Assembly (NCBI RefSeq): GCF_002310495.1
Contig: NZ_CP023344.1
Span: 3,923,501 to 3,987,500, forward strand
Direction of reading: 5' to 3'
DNA length: 64,000 bases
DNA from: Nibricoccus aquaticus
GTDB lineage: Bacteria; Verrucomicrobiota; Verrucomicrobiia; Opitutales; Opitutaceae
Part shown: in pieces, positions 55,901 to 64,000 of the stretch
Position numbering within the stretch: the stretch's first letter is position 1
How the letters are laid out: the number at the start of each line of letters is the position of its first letter
Made by a program: the position numbers and the translations under genes
The notes under the pieces: model-generated
Seen by the model: the letters and a program-made list of their open reading frames with translations, nothing else
Databases searched by the model: none
Told to the model about the DNA's origin: nothing

Positions 55901-57586
55901 TTAGAATGTGCGGCCGGTGGTGAGGAGGAGGTGTTCGAGGATTGGGCCGAGGGTGAGCGCCGGGAAGTAGGTGAGGGCAACGACCACGATGATCACACCA
56001 CTGAGGAGGACGGCGAAGAGGGGGCCGTCGGTCGGGAAGGTGCCGCTGGAGGGCGGGGTGATTTTTTTCACGGCCATGCGTCCGGCGAAGGCGAGGACGG
56101 GGATGATCACGCCGAAACGGCCAATGAGCATCGCGAGCGCGCCGCCCCACGTGTAGAGATCGCCGGTGGCGGTGAGGCTGCCGAAGGCGGAGCCGTTGTT
56201 GTTGGCCATGCTGCCCCAGGCGTAGAGAATCTCGGTGAGGGCGTGAGGACCGGCGCTGCCGACGGCGGAGCGGCCGGTCTCGGTGGCGAAAGAAAGGGCG
56301 CAGCCGAGCAGGACGGCGGCGCAGGGAAGCAGGGCGGCGAGCGCGGCCATGCGGATTTCAAAGGCTTCGATTTTTTTACCGAGGTATTCGGGGGTGCGGC
56401 CGACCATGAGACCGGCGAGGAAGACGGTGAGGACGATCATCATGACCATGCCGTAGAGACCGGCGCCGACGCCGCCGAAGATGATTTCGCCGAGGAGCAT
56501 GTTGAGCAGCGCGATGCCGCCGGAGAGCGGGGAGAGCGAAGCGTGCATGGCGTTGACCGCACCGCAGGAGACGACGGTGGTGATATTGGCGAAGAGCATC
56601 GTCGGGACGATGCCGATACGCGTTTCCTTGCCCTCCATCGCGAGCGTGGCGGCCTGGGGTGAGGAGAGTTCGCTCCAGAGAGAGAGGCCGATCGCGGTGA
56701 CGAGGAAGAACGTCATCACGCCGTAGATGACCCAGGCGTGGCGGCGTGCGCCGGTGAGCAGGCCCCACGCATATACGCACGCGGCGGGGATGAGGATGAT
56801 CGTGAAAGTTTCCAGGAAGTTGGAGAAGGGCGTGGGGTTTTCGAACGGGTGGGCGGAGTTGATGCCGAAGAAGCCGCCGCCGTTGGTGCCGAGTTGTTTG
56901 ATGGCGATCTGCGACGCGGCGGGGCCGAGCGGGATGACTTGTTCGGTGCCGGCGAGCGTGGTGGCAGTGGCGTAAGGCGCGAAGGACATGACGACGCCCT
57001 GGGTGACGAGGACGACAGCGAGGACGAACGAGAGCGGGAGCAGCACGTAGAGCGTGGTGCGGACGAGGTCGGCCCAGAAATTGCCGAGGCCGCGGGCGGA
57101 GTGTCGGGAGAAACCGCGGGCGAGCGCGGCGAGGACGGCGAGGCCGGTGGCGGCGCTGAGAAAATTTTGGACGCCGAGGCCGGCCATTTGCGTGAAGTAG
57201 CTGAGCGAGGCTTCGCCGGAATAGGCCTGCCAGTTGGTGTTGGTCATGAACGACACGGCGGTGTTCACGGCGACGCCTAGCGGGACGGCGGGAAAGTTTT
57301 GCGGATTGAGCGGCAGGTGAGCTTGCAGGAGTTGAAGCGTGAGTACGGCGAGCGCTCCGAGGAGGTTGAAGAGAACGAGCGCAAGCGCGTAGCTGCGCCA
57401 GGTCATGTCTTCGTCGGGTCGGACGCCGGCGATGCGGTAGAGAATTTTTTCGACGGGACGCAGCCAGCCGAGCCAGCGGGGCGGTTCGCCTTGGAAAGTG
57501 TTGGCGAGCCAACGGCCGAGGAGTGGCGTGCTGGCAGCGAGGAGGAGAAAGAAGAGCGCGAGATAGGCGATGTCGGCGGCGTTCAT
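55901..57586 (-). CDS. kdpA: K+-transporting ATPase subunit KdpA
   Basis: 561 residues with about ten TM segments. KdpA signatures: [40 protein letters not shown] (selectivity-filter region), [19 protein letters not shown] and [17 protein letters not shown]. It is the K+ channel-like subunit that hands ions to KdpB. It is first in the operon. A direct repeat and a -10-like hexamer lie upstream. Confidence 0.96.
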   Translation of the reverse strand: MNAADIAYLALFFLLLAASTPLLGRWLANTFQGEPPRWLGWLRPVEKILYRIAGVRPDEDMTWRSYALALVLFNLLGALAVLTLQLLQAHLPLNPQNFPAVPLGVAVNTAVSFMTNTNWQAYSGEASLSYFTQMAGLGVQNFLSAATGLAVLAALARGFSRHSARGLGNFWADLVRTTLYVLLPLSFVLAVVLVTQGVVMSFAPYATATTLAGTEQVIPLGPAASQIAIKQLGTNGGGFFGINSAHPFENPTPFSNFLETFTIILIPAACVYAWGLLTGARRHAWVIYGVMTFFLVTAIGLSLWSELSSPQAATLAMEGKETRIGIVPTMLFANITTVVSCGAVNAMHASLSPLSGGIALLNMLLGEIIFGGVGAGLYGMVMMIVLTVFLAGLMVGRTPEYLGKKIEAFEIRMAALAALLPCAAVLLGCALSFATETGRSAVGSAGPHALTEILYAWGSMANNNGSAFGSLTATGDLYTWGGALAMLIGRFGVIIPVLAFAGRMAVKKITPPSSGTFPTDGPLFAVLLSGVIIVVVALTYFPALTLGPILEHLLLTTGRTF

Positions 57587-57623
57587 GCAGGCACAGCGTA
57601 CCCGCAGATGTTATTGCCGGATA

Positions 57624-57661
57624 ATTAAGAGAAGGGCGCGGGGCATTAAGAAAACGTTAAG
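57624..57661 (-). promoter_or_regulatory. Candidate KdpE box and -10 region upstream of kdpA
   Basis: On the minus strand CTTAAC and CTTAAT stand 11 bp apart (57661-57645), the one-turn direct-repeat spacing used by OmpR/PhoB-type regulators. About 28 bp further downstream lies TAATTA, a -10-like hexamer, placing the repeat over the -35 position. The kdpA start is about 36 bp beyond. Confidence 0.55.
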
Positions 57662-57760
57662 GGCGGTACACGAGCGGACTCGGTTGAGAGGTGTTAGCCG
57701 AATGGCCCAGAGGGCGTGTTTCGATTTGCGGGTGAACGCGTGGGCGTGAATGTCGCGCTT

Positions 57761-58420
57761 ATGAGCACAAACGATTCTGCACGGCGGCCGATCAAAGCGC
57801 GCGAGACGAAATGGGCGGCGTCAGCCGCGGCGGCGCTCGCGAGAAGTGGCGTGAAGCCGAATGTGATTTCGGTATTCAGCGCGGTGTTTGCGGGCGGAGC
57901 GGGCGTGGCGCTGGCGATGACGCCGAGGATGTCGACGGTGGGCGCGGCGGTGTTATTTGTGGTGGCGGCGCTGGGGATACAGCTGCGTTTGTTGTGCAAT
58001 CTTTTCGACGGGATGGTGGCGGTTGAAGGCGGATTTAAGACGAAGTCGGGAGAGATTTTTAATGAGCTGCCGGACCGATTCGCGGATGCGTTCATCCTCG
58101 TGGGCGCGGGTTTCGCGGCGGGCGGTTATGAGTATGGGCTGACGCTGGGCTGGGTGGCGGCGCTGCTGGCGGTCGGCACGGCGTATGTGCGGGCGTTGGG
58201 TGCGGCGGCGGGGGCGGGGCAGTGTTTTCTCGGGCCGATGGCGAAGCAGCATCGGATGGCGGCGATGACGGTCGCATGCGTGGGAGCTGTCGTGGCTGGG
58301 TTTTTCGGATATGGGGCGTGCGTGATTTTTGTGGCGCTGGCGGTCGTCGTCGTAGGCACGGCGATCACGGTGGGGCGGCGGACGCTTTGGGTGGTGAGGA
58401 CTCTGGAAGCGAAGCCCTGA
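57761..58420 (+). CDS. CDP-alcohol phosphatidyltransferase family protein (variant motif)
   Basis: 219 residues from ATG 57761, with several TM segments. The CDP-alcohol motif region reads LFDGMVAVEGGFKTKSGEIF then NELPDRFADA. The usual DG-x2-AR-x8-G-x3-D-x3-D pattern is altered: Arg is Val and the third Asp is Asn. It therefore belongs to a side branch rather than PgsA or PssA. With the PlsC-like and CdsA-like genes downstream it may make an unusual phospholipid head group, comparable to E. coli ynbA. Confidence 0.8.
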   Translation: MSTNDSARRPIKARETKWAASAAAALARSGVKPNVISVFSAVFAGGAGVALAMTPRMSTVGAAVLFVVAALGIQLRLLCNLFDGMVAVEGGFKTKSGEIFNELPDRFADAFILVGAGFAAGGYEYGLTLGWVAALLAVGTAYVRALGAAAGAGQCFLGPMAKQHRMAAMTVACVGAVVAGFFGYGACVIFVALAVVVVGTAITVGRRTLWVVRTLEAKP

Positions 58421-58445
58421 GGATATGAGCAGACGATGCGGTTGG

Positions 58446-59921
58446 TTAATCGACCGCTTCTTCGGTGACGGTGGTGGCGGCGCGGACGGGGGCGTGGGCG
58501 TGTTTGCTGATGGCGACGCCGTCTTCGGGGCGGAGGCCGCGGAAGACGAGTGAGGAGATGATCGTGAGACTGCCGAGGACGAGAAAGGCGTGGTGGAGTC
58601 CGGCGACGAAGCGGAGGGTGTCGGTTTTGTCCACGTGGCCGAGGAACCAGGCGGCGACGAGTGAAGCGGTGGCGACGCCGAAGCTGAGGGACATTTGTTG
58701 CGCGGTGCTGGCGATGCTGCCGGCTTTGCTGGTGTCGCGGTCGTCGATGTCGGCGTAGACGAGGGAGTTCATGCTCGTGAATTGGAGGGAGGCAAAGAAG
58801 CCCTGCATGAAACTAAGTAAGAGGATGAGGACGACGGGCGTATCGGCGGTGATGAAAGAGAAGACCATCATGTTGAGGCCGAGGAGAATCGTGTTGGCGG
58901 CGAGCACGGTGCGGTAGCCGAAGCGCGCGAGCACGCGGCGGCTGGCGAGTTTCATGACGATGGCGGCGGCGGCGGACGGCATCGTGAGGAGGCCGGCTTG
59001 CCACGGTGCGTAGCCGAGACCGATTTGATAGAGCAGCGGGAGGAGAAACGGCATGCCGCCGATGCCGAGGCGCGTGACGAAGCCGCCGACGACGGAGATG
59101 CGGAAGGTGCGGGTTTTGAAGAGGCGGAGTTGAAGGACCGGCGCGGGATCGCGGCGGGCGTGCCAGCCGTAAGCGGTGAGCAGGGCGACGGAGAGAAGTG
59201 CGAGCAGCGAAAGCGGAGTGACGGGCCAGGTGTGTTCGCCGAAGATTTCGAGGACGTAGGAGAGGAGTGCGATGCCAGTGCCGAAGAGGATGAAGCCGGT
59301 GCGGTCGAGCGGCGCGACGTGTTCGTCGCGGAAGTCGGGCATGTGCTTTCGCGTGAGCCAGAGTCCGAGCAGGCCGAAGGGAATGTTGACGAAAAAGATG
59401 ACGCGCCACGAGACGACGTGGACGATGAGTCCGCCGACGAAGGGGCCGAGCAGCGGGCCGATTAGCGCAGGGATGACGACGTAGTTCATCGCGGTGAGCA
59501 TCTCGGAGCGCGGGAAACTGCGGAGAAGTGCGAGGCGGCCGACGGGTGTCATCATGGCGCCGCCGATGCCTTGAAGCACGCGGGCGGCGACGAGCATGTG
59601 GATGTTGACCGAGAGTCCGCAGAGGAGGGAGCCGAGCGTGAAGAGCGCGACGGCGATCATGAAGATGCGCTTGGTGCCGAAGCGGTCGGCGAGCCAGCCG
59701 CTGATGGGAATGAAGACGGCGAGGCTGAGCGTGTAGCTGGTGAGAACGGCTTTAAGGCTGAGCGGCTCGACACCGAGGCTCGCGGACATCGTGGGGACCG
59801 CGGTGTTAATGATCGTGGCGTCGAGATTCTCCATGAAGAGCGCGACGGCGACGAGCCACGGGAGAACGAGCTTGTTGGAAAAAGCGCGGAAGGGCGGGAC
59901 GTTGGCGGCGGTTGCGGACAT
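58446..59921 (-). CDS. MFS drug exporter, DHA2 (EmrB/QacA) family
   Basis: About 491 residues from ATG 59921, with about 14 TM segments. Motif A is GWLADRFGTKRIF; the first helix carries MENLDATIINTAVPTM and motif C-like GGAMMTPVGRLALL follows, all typical of DHA2 proton antiporters. A longer frame from 60185 adds a non-membrane leader overlapping the divergent acyltransferase gene and is unlikely. It stands on the opposite strand between the phosphatidyltransferase and acyltransferase genes. Confidence 0.9.
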   Translation of the reverse strand: MSATAANVPPFRAFSNKLVLPWLVAVALFMENLDATIINTAVPTMSASLGVEPLSLKAVLTSYTLSLAVFIPISGWLADRFGTKRIFMIAVALFTLGSLLCGLSVNIHMLVAARVLQGIGGAMMTPVGRLALLRSFPRSEMLTAMNYVVIPALIGPLLGPFVGGLIVHVVSWRVIFFVNIPFGLLGLWLTRKHMPDFRDEHVAPLDRTGFILFGTGIALLSYVLEIFGEHTWPVTPLSLLALLSVALLTAYGWHARRDPAPVLQLRLFKTRTFRISVVGGFVTRLGIGGMPFLLPLLYQIGLGYAPWQAGLLTMPSAAAAIVMKLASRRVLARFGYRTVLAANTILLGLNMMVFSFITADTPVVLILLLSFMQGFFASLQFTSMNSLVYADIDDRDTSKAGSIASTAQQMSLSFGVATASLVAAWFLGHVDKTDTLRFVAGLHHAFLVLGSLTIISSLVFRGLRPEDGVAISKHAHAPVRAATTVTEEAVD

Positions 59922-60114
59922 GGAGACGAGTGCGGGCAGTGTGTGGAGTCGGGGGCGGGGCGCAAATGCGGGCATGCATGCGGGTGTGTCGCGAAATTCT
60001 GGATAGGCGCATGGGTCAAAAGGCGTAGACCGAGAGATGAGTTTGGATTTGCGCGTGGTCGTGGTGCGGGGAAGCTGGCCGGGCTTTCGCGGTCGTGGAC
60101 CGTCGCATTCACAC

Positions 60115-60726
60115 ATGCTCTCAAAATTTTTGATGATCGGACTGGTTCGCACGCTCACGGGAGTTCGTGCGCGTTGGGTGGGCACGGAGCCTTCGACGAA
60201 GCAGCGGATTTATTTCGCGAATCACACGAGCAATCTCGACGCGGTGGTGATCTGGGCGTCGCTACCGACGGTGCTGCGCGAGAAGACGCGGCCGGTGGCG
60301 GCGCATGATTATTGGACGAAGGGGGCGGTGCGGCCGTATCTGGCGAAGCACGTTTTTAATGTGGTGCTCATCGAGCGCAAAAACGTGACGGTGAAAAACA
60401 ATCCGCTGACGCCGATGCTGGCGGCTCTCGATGCGGGGAGTTCACTGATCATTTTCCCCGAAGGCGGGCGGATGGCGGGCGGCGGGTTGGGGGAATTTAA
60501 GAGTGGAATTCATCACCTCGCGAGCAAGCGGCCCGAGGTGGAGCTCGTTCCCGTGTGGATCGACAACGTGAATCGCGTTTTACCGAAAGGGGAATTTCTC
60601 CCGGTGCCGATGCTCGGCAGCGTGACAGTCGGTGTGCCGATGAAACTAGCGGAGGATGAGGCGAAGGACGTTTTCTTGAGCCGTGCGCGAACGTCGCTGG
60701 CTGAATTGGGAGGAGTAAAACTATGA
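60115..60726 (+). CDS. PlsC-type 1-acylglycerol-3-phosphate acyltransferase family protein
   Basis: 203 residues from ATG 60115 (an ATG at 60037 would add 26). The acyltransferase motifs are FANHTSNLDA (NHX4D) and IIFPEGGRMAGG (FPEG). The enzyme acylates a lysophospholipid or similar acceptor at the inner membrane. Its last 4 bp overlap the CdsA-like gene, so the two products probably act in the same pathway. Confidence 0.85.
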   Translation: MLSKFLMIGLVRTLTGVRARWVGTEPSTKQRIYFANHTSNLDAVVIWASLPTVLREKTRPVAAHDYWTKGAVRPYLAKHVFNVVLIERKNVTVKNNPLTPMLAALDAGSSLIIFPEGGRMAGGGLGEFKSGIHHLASKRPEVELVPVWIDNVNRVLPKGEFLPVPMLGSVTVGVPMKLAEDEAKDVFLSRARTSLAELGGVKL

Positions 60727-61694
60727 GCGCAGACGGTGGATTTATTTCGATGAAGGATGACCCGCATTTTCTCTGGCTCGGGGCGGGCGTCGGCGGCGTG
60801 CTCGTGGTGGCGTCGATCATCGGTGCGATTCTCGCGAAGACGGCGAAGACCGAGAAGGCACAGGCGACGATCGCGAACATGAATGATCGCACGCGGGCGT
60901 GGTGGATCATGGTGCTGGTTTTTGGCGGCGCGCTGGCGTGCGGGCGAATGGGCGTAGTGGTGTTATTCGGGCTCTTGTCGTGGCTGGCGCTACGCGAGTT
61001 TTTGACGCTCACGCCGACGCGCCGTGGCGATCATCGGGCGTTGTTCTGGGCGTTTTTTGTGATCACGCCGGTGCAGTATTTGTGGGTCGGCAAAGAGTGG
61101 TACGGGATGTTTTCGATCTTCGTGCCGGTGTGGGCGTTTTTGTTTTTAGCCGTGCGGGCGGCGATGGCGGGAGAGTGCGATCACTATCTCGAGCGTATCG
61201 CGAAGACGCAGTGGGGGTTAATGACGTGCGTGTATTGTCTGAGTCACGCGCCGGCGCTGCTGAGTCTGCAGATTGCGGGTTTCGAAGGGCAGAACGCGAA
61301 GCTGTTGGTTTTCCTCGTGGCAATCACGCAGATGAGCGACGTGTTGCAGTACGTCTGGGGAAAGCTTTTCGGGAAGCACAAGGTCGCGCCAAATGTGAGT
61401 CCGAGCAAAACGTGGGAGGGGCTCGTTGGCGGTGTGCTGACGGCGAGTGCGCTGGGCGCGGGGCTTTGGTGGGCGACGCCGTTTAATCCGTGGCAGGCGG
61501 GACTGGTGGCGCTGGCGATCACGATAGCGGGGTTCTTTGGCGGCTTGGTGATGTCGGCGATCAAGCGGGACCGTGGGGTGAAGGACTATGGCGTGCTGAT
61601 CGAAGGGCACGGTGGCGTGATGGACCGGATGGATTCACTGTGTTTCGCGGCGCCGGTTTTCTTTCACATTCTGCGGTTTTGGTGGACGAGCTGA
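60723..61694 (+). CDS. Phosphatidate cytidylyltransferase (CdsA family)
   Basis: 323 residues with about eight TM segments. CDS motifs: NVSPSKTWEGLVGGV and the signature SAIKRDRGVKDYG then VLIEGHGGVMDRMDS. The usual IPGHGG is IEGHGG, a deviation that fits the YnbB-like branch. It should convert phosphatidate and CTP to CDP-diacylglycerol, the substrate of the phosphatidyltransferase encoded at 57761. It overlaps the acyltransferase gene by 4 bp. Confidence 0.88.
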   Translation: MSADGGFISMKDDPHFLWLGAGVGGVLVVASIIGAILAKTAKTEKAQATIANMNDRTRAWWIMVLVFGGALACGRMGVVVLFGLLSWLALREFLTLTPTRRGDHRALFWAFFVITPVQYLWVGKEWYGMFSIFVPVWAFLFLAVRAAMAGECDHYLERIAKTQWGLMTCVYCLSHAPALLSLQIAGFEGQNAKLLVFLVAITQMSDVLQYVWGKLFGKHKVAPNVSPSKTWEGLVGGVLTASALGAGLWWATPFNPWQAGLVALAITIAGFFGGLVMSAIKRDRGVKDYGVLIEGHGGVMDRMDSLCFAAPVFFHILRFWWTS

Positions 61695-61725
61695 GTAGTG
61701 GATAGCGGGCGACGGTTGATTGAAT

Positions 61726-61749
61726 CGCGAAGACGCAAAGACGCTAAGG
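61726..61749. repeat. Octanucleotide repeat, CGCAAAGA type (3 units), copy 3
   Basis: CGCGAAGA, CGCAAAGA, CGCTAAGG follow TTGATTGAAT. All 24 bases of the three units are identical to 25086-25109. It lies in the 236-bp gap before smc, in which nothing else was recognised. Confidence 0.7.
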
Positions 61750-61930
61750 GCGATCCGCGAAGAGGTTCACGGCGACTTGACGCTCTTTGCTCCGAACTTG
61801 GCGGCTTCGCATCTTTGCGATTTATGAAGAGGTGGAGAACGGCGGCGACGGAGTTGGGAATAGGGTGTGAACAACTCTGAATAGTTTCCGTTTGCGGCAT
61901 CCGGGGACGCTGGCTCAATCGCCCCTCCTC

Positions 61931-64000
61931 ATGCATCTCAAGGCCCTCAAGCTGCACGGTTTCAAATCCTTTGCCGACCCCTCCACCCTCCGTTTCGAAC
62001 CTGGCGTCACCGCTGTGGTCGGGCCCAACGGTTGCGGTAAATCCAATATCGCGGACGCGATCCGCTGGGTGCTCGGTGAGCAGAGCGCGAAGGCGTTGCG
62101 CGGCGGTAAGATGCAGGACGTTATTTTCGAGGGCGCGGACACGCGCAAGCCGTCTCAGATGTGCGAAGTTTCTCTGCTACTGACGGACTGCGAGAAGCAG
62201 CTGGGCAGCGAGTTTCACGAGATTGAGATCATGCGCCGCGTGTATCGCGATGGGCAGAGCGAGTATTTCTTCAACGGACAGCCGTGCCGGTTGAAGGATA
62301 TCCACAAGCTTTTCATGGACACCGGCATCGGCCGGACGAGTTATTCGATCATGGCGCAGGGGCAGATCGACCAGATCTTGTCGTCGAAGCCGGAAGAACG
62401 CCGGGCGGTGTTCGAAGAAGCGGCGGGTATCACGAAGTACAAGTCGCAGCGTCGTGAGGCGCTGCAGAAGCTGGCGTTGACCGATACGAATCTAGCGCGT
62501 GTGGCGGATGTGATTGGTGAAGTGGGCCGGCAGATCGGTTCGCTACGGAGGCAGGCGTCGAAGGCGCTTCGTTACAAGAAACTCAGCTACCGGCTGCGGC
62601 ATCTGGCGCTGGCGTATAGCGGTTATCACTATTCGCAGATCAGCACGCAGCTCGCGACGCTGGAGGAGCAGGTGATCAAGCTGCGGGCGGCGGCGGAGAC
62701 GCGGCGGATTCATTTTGGTCAGAGGCAGACGGAGCTCGAAGAGAAGAAGGCGCTGCGCTCGCGGCTGAATCAGCGCGTGCAGGATGCGCAGCAGGCGGTG
62801 TTCGATCTGCGGTCGGAAAAGGAGCAGATGGAAAACGCGGCGAACCTCGCGCAGATCAAGCGCACGGGGTTGAGCGACCGGTTGGAGTCGTCGCGCGATA
62901 ATCTCGGCGAGACGGAGATGCAGCTGCGCGAGTTGAGCGAGCAGGTGGACAGCGGCGCGCAGGACAAGCAGCAGCAGCTAAACTTGCTGGGCGGGTCGGA
63001 CGCGATTTTCCAGAATCGAAATCGCGAGCTGGCGGTGGTCGAAGGCGAACTGAGCAAGCTCGAACAGGATCTTCAGCAGGGGAAATTCCAGCTGCTGACG
63101 TTGGAGAGTTCGGTGGCGCGGCTGCGCACGGACAGCTCGGGCTACGAGGTCGATCAGAAGACCAGCGCGCACAGGCACGACTCGCTTTTGCAGGAAGTCG
63201 AAGGCGTGCGGCAGCAGCAGTCGTCGGTCGCGCAGCAGCTCTCGGAGTTCGAGGCGCGCGTGGAAGAGGCGATGATGGCGAAGGCGCGGGCGCACCAGGA
63301 ATCCACGGAGGCTCAGCAGGCGATTACTGATCTCACGCGTGAGTTTCGCGATGCGCAGAAGAAGCTTCAAGACATCGACCGCCAGCTCGCGCAGCGCACG
63401 GCGCGGTTGAAACTGCTCCAGCAGTTGCACGAGAAATGGGAAGGCTTTGGCGAGGGCGCGAAGGCGATTCTCCAAGGACGTTTCGACGCGACGCTCGGTG
63501 GCGAACGTCCGGCGCCGATCACCAAAGGACTCGAAGTGAAGCCGGAGTTTGGCAAGGCGCTCGAGGCGTTGCTGGGCTCGGCAGTCGAGGCGATCACGGT
63601 GGCGGATTTGCCGACGGCGCAGAAGATTCTTGGGCAGCTGGAAAGCGAGCAAGTTGGCAGCGTTTGCTTGCAGATCGCGGAGCTCGGCGCGGGTAACGCG
63701 AATGGTGGCGAGTTGCCGGCGGGATTGATGCCGGCGGGCGCGATCGTGAATGCGTTTGAGGCGGGCGCGCATCCGGCGGCGAGTTTGTTGTCGGCGTGTT
63801 ATATCGCGGACGACCTGAACGCGTTTCTGGAGTTCTGGAAGGCGAACCCGGCGTTTTCGTTCCTCGCTGTCGCCACGCGCAAAGGCGAGATCGTGGACCG
63901 GCGTGGGCTGGTGTTTGGCGGGTTCTCGAAGAAGCCGGCGAACAGCATCGTGCAGCGCGAAATCGATCTGCGGGAGACGGGTAAGGCGCTCGTCGACGAC
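61931..64000 (+). CDS. smc: Chromosome segregation protein SMC (5' part)
   Basis: The first 690 codons are present; the gene runs off the window end. The ATPase head has MHLKALKLHGFKSFADP and Walker A VGPNGCGKSNIADAI near residue 38. SIMAQGQIDQILSSKPEERR and FEEAAGITKYKS complete the N-lobe. A long coiled-coil rich in Gln and Glu (about 170-500) follows, then the hinge (GLEVKPEFGKALEALLGSAV onward, about 520-660). SMC dimers condense and segregate chromosomes in the cytoplasm. Confidence 0.95.
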   Translation, partial: MHLKALKLHGFKSFADPSTLRFEPGVTAVVGPNGCGKSNIADAIRWVLGEQSAKALRGGKMQDVIFEGADTRKPSQMCEVSLLLTDCEKQLGSEFHEIEIMRRVYRDGQSEYFFNGQPCRLKDIHKLFMDTGIGRTSYSIMAQGQIDQILSSKPEERRAVFEEAAGITKYKSQRREALQKLALTDTNLARVADVIGEVGRQIGSLRRQASKALRYKKLSYRLRHLALAYSGYHYSQISTQLATLEEQVIKLRAAAETRRIHFGQRQTELEEKKALRSRLNQRVQDAQQAVFDLRSEKEQMENAANLAQIKRTGLSDRLESSRDNLGETEMQLRELSEQVDSGAQDKQQQLNLLGGSDAIFQNRNRELAVVEGELSKLEQDLQQGKFQLLTLESSVARLRTDSSGYEVDQKTSAHRHDSLLQEVEGVRQQQSSVAQQLSEFEARVEEAMMAKARAHQESTEAQQAITDLTREFRDAQKKLQDIDRQLAQRTARLKLLQQLHEKWEGFGEGAKAILQGRFDATLGGERPAPITKGLEVKPEFGKALEALLGSAVEAITVADLPTAQKILGQLESEQVGSVCLQIAELGAGNANGGELPAGLMPAGAIVNAFEAGAHPAASLLSACYIADDLNAFLEFWKANPAFSFLAVATRKGEIVDRRGLVFGGFSKKPANSIVQREIDLRETGKALVDD

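Overview
The window is about 64 kb of GC-rich, densely packed bacterial DNA. It looks like a Gram-negative verrucomicrobium, probably of the Opitutaceae. This is inferred from the gene mix (exported lipoproteins, an RND pump with its outer-membrane channel, FabV, a Firmicutes-like mcsA-mcsB-clpC operon, glycan-active beta-propellers) and from gaps rich in dispersed short repeats. No rRNA, tRNA, phage, IS or CRISPR was seen.

Layout. 0.1-4.3 kb: a TIG-domain lipoprotein diverging from hemW, an exported SAM-hydrolase-like protein and an M23 peptidase. 4.4-11.5 kb: a MarR regulator, an SDR oxidoreductase and a complete tripartite RND efflux pump, with two copies of a palindromic operator. 11.5-26.2 kb (minus strand): a nitrogen-scavenging cluster with allophanate hydrolase, a urea/guanidine-type biotin carboxylase, two DUF1989 proteins, a NikR-like regulator and a NitT/TauT-type ABC transporter. 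Two exported beta-propeller proteins and a small sensor-like protein are embedded in it. 26.6-35.5 kb: a DAO-type oxidoreductase, dtd, a small membrane protein, fabV, glnS, a CBS/DRTGG family II pyrophosphatase and ilvE. 35.8-40.0 kb: mcsA-mcsB-clpC. 40.1-44.2 kb: an orphan gene and two translationally overlapping sensor kinases. 44.4-49.2 kb: three 2-hydroxyacid oxidoreductases and an old-yellow-enzyme homologue. 49.2-57.6 kb: kdpA-kdpB-small protein-kdpC-kdpD-kdpE. 57.8-61.7 kb: a phospholipid head-group module (CDP-alcohol phosphatidyltransferase, acyltransferase, CdsA homologue) with an MFS exporter in between. 61.9 kb to the end: the 5' part of smc.

How it works together. The 11.5-26.2 kb cluster fits import of a small nitrogen compound, ATP-dependent carboxylation, deimination by the DUF1989 pair and hydrolysis of allophanate to ammonia and CO2. 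This matches the described guanidine carboxylase pathway as well as classical urea carboxylation. Its regulator keeps three NikR histidine ligands but has Tyr in place of the Cys. A 28-bp motif (GTGTTAC-N14-GTRTTAY) occurs upstream of both the transporter and the DUF1989/carboxylase unit.

The second theme is repeats. There are heptanucleotide arrays (one of 14 units, one inside glnS), octanucleotide triplets, 27-nt REP-like palindromes beginning GTAGGAGCG, and a related palindrome read in frame inside kdpB. A 44-codon gene lies between kdpB and kdpC.
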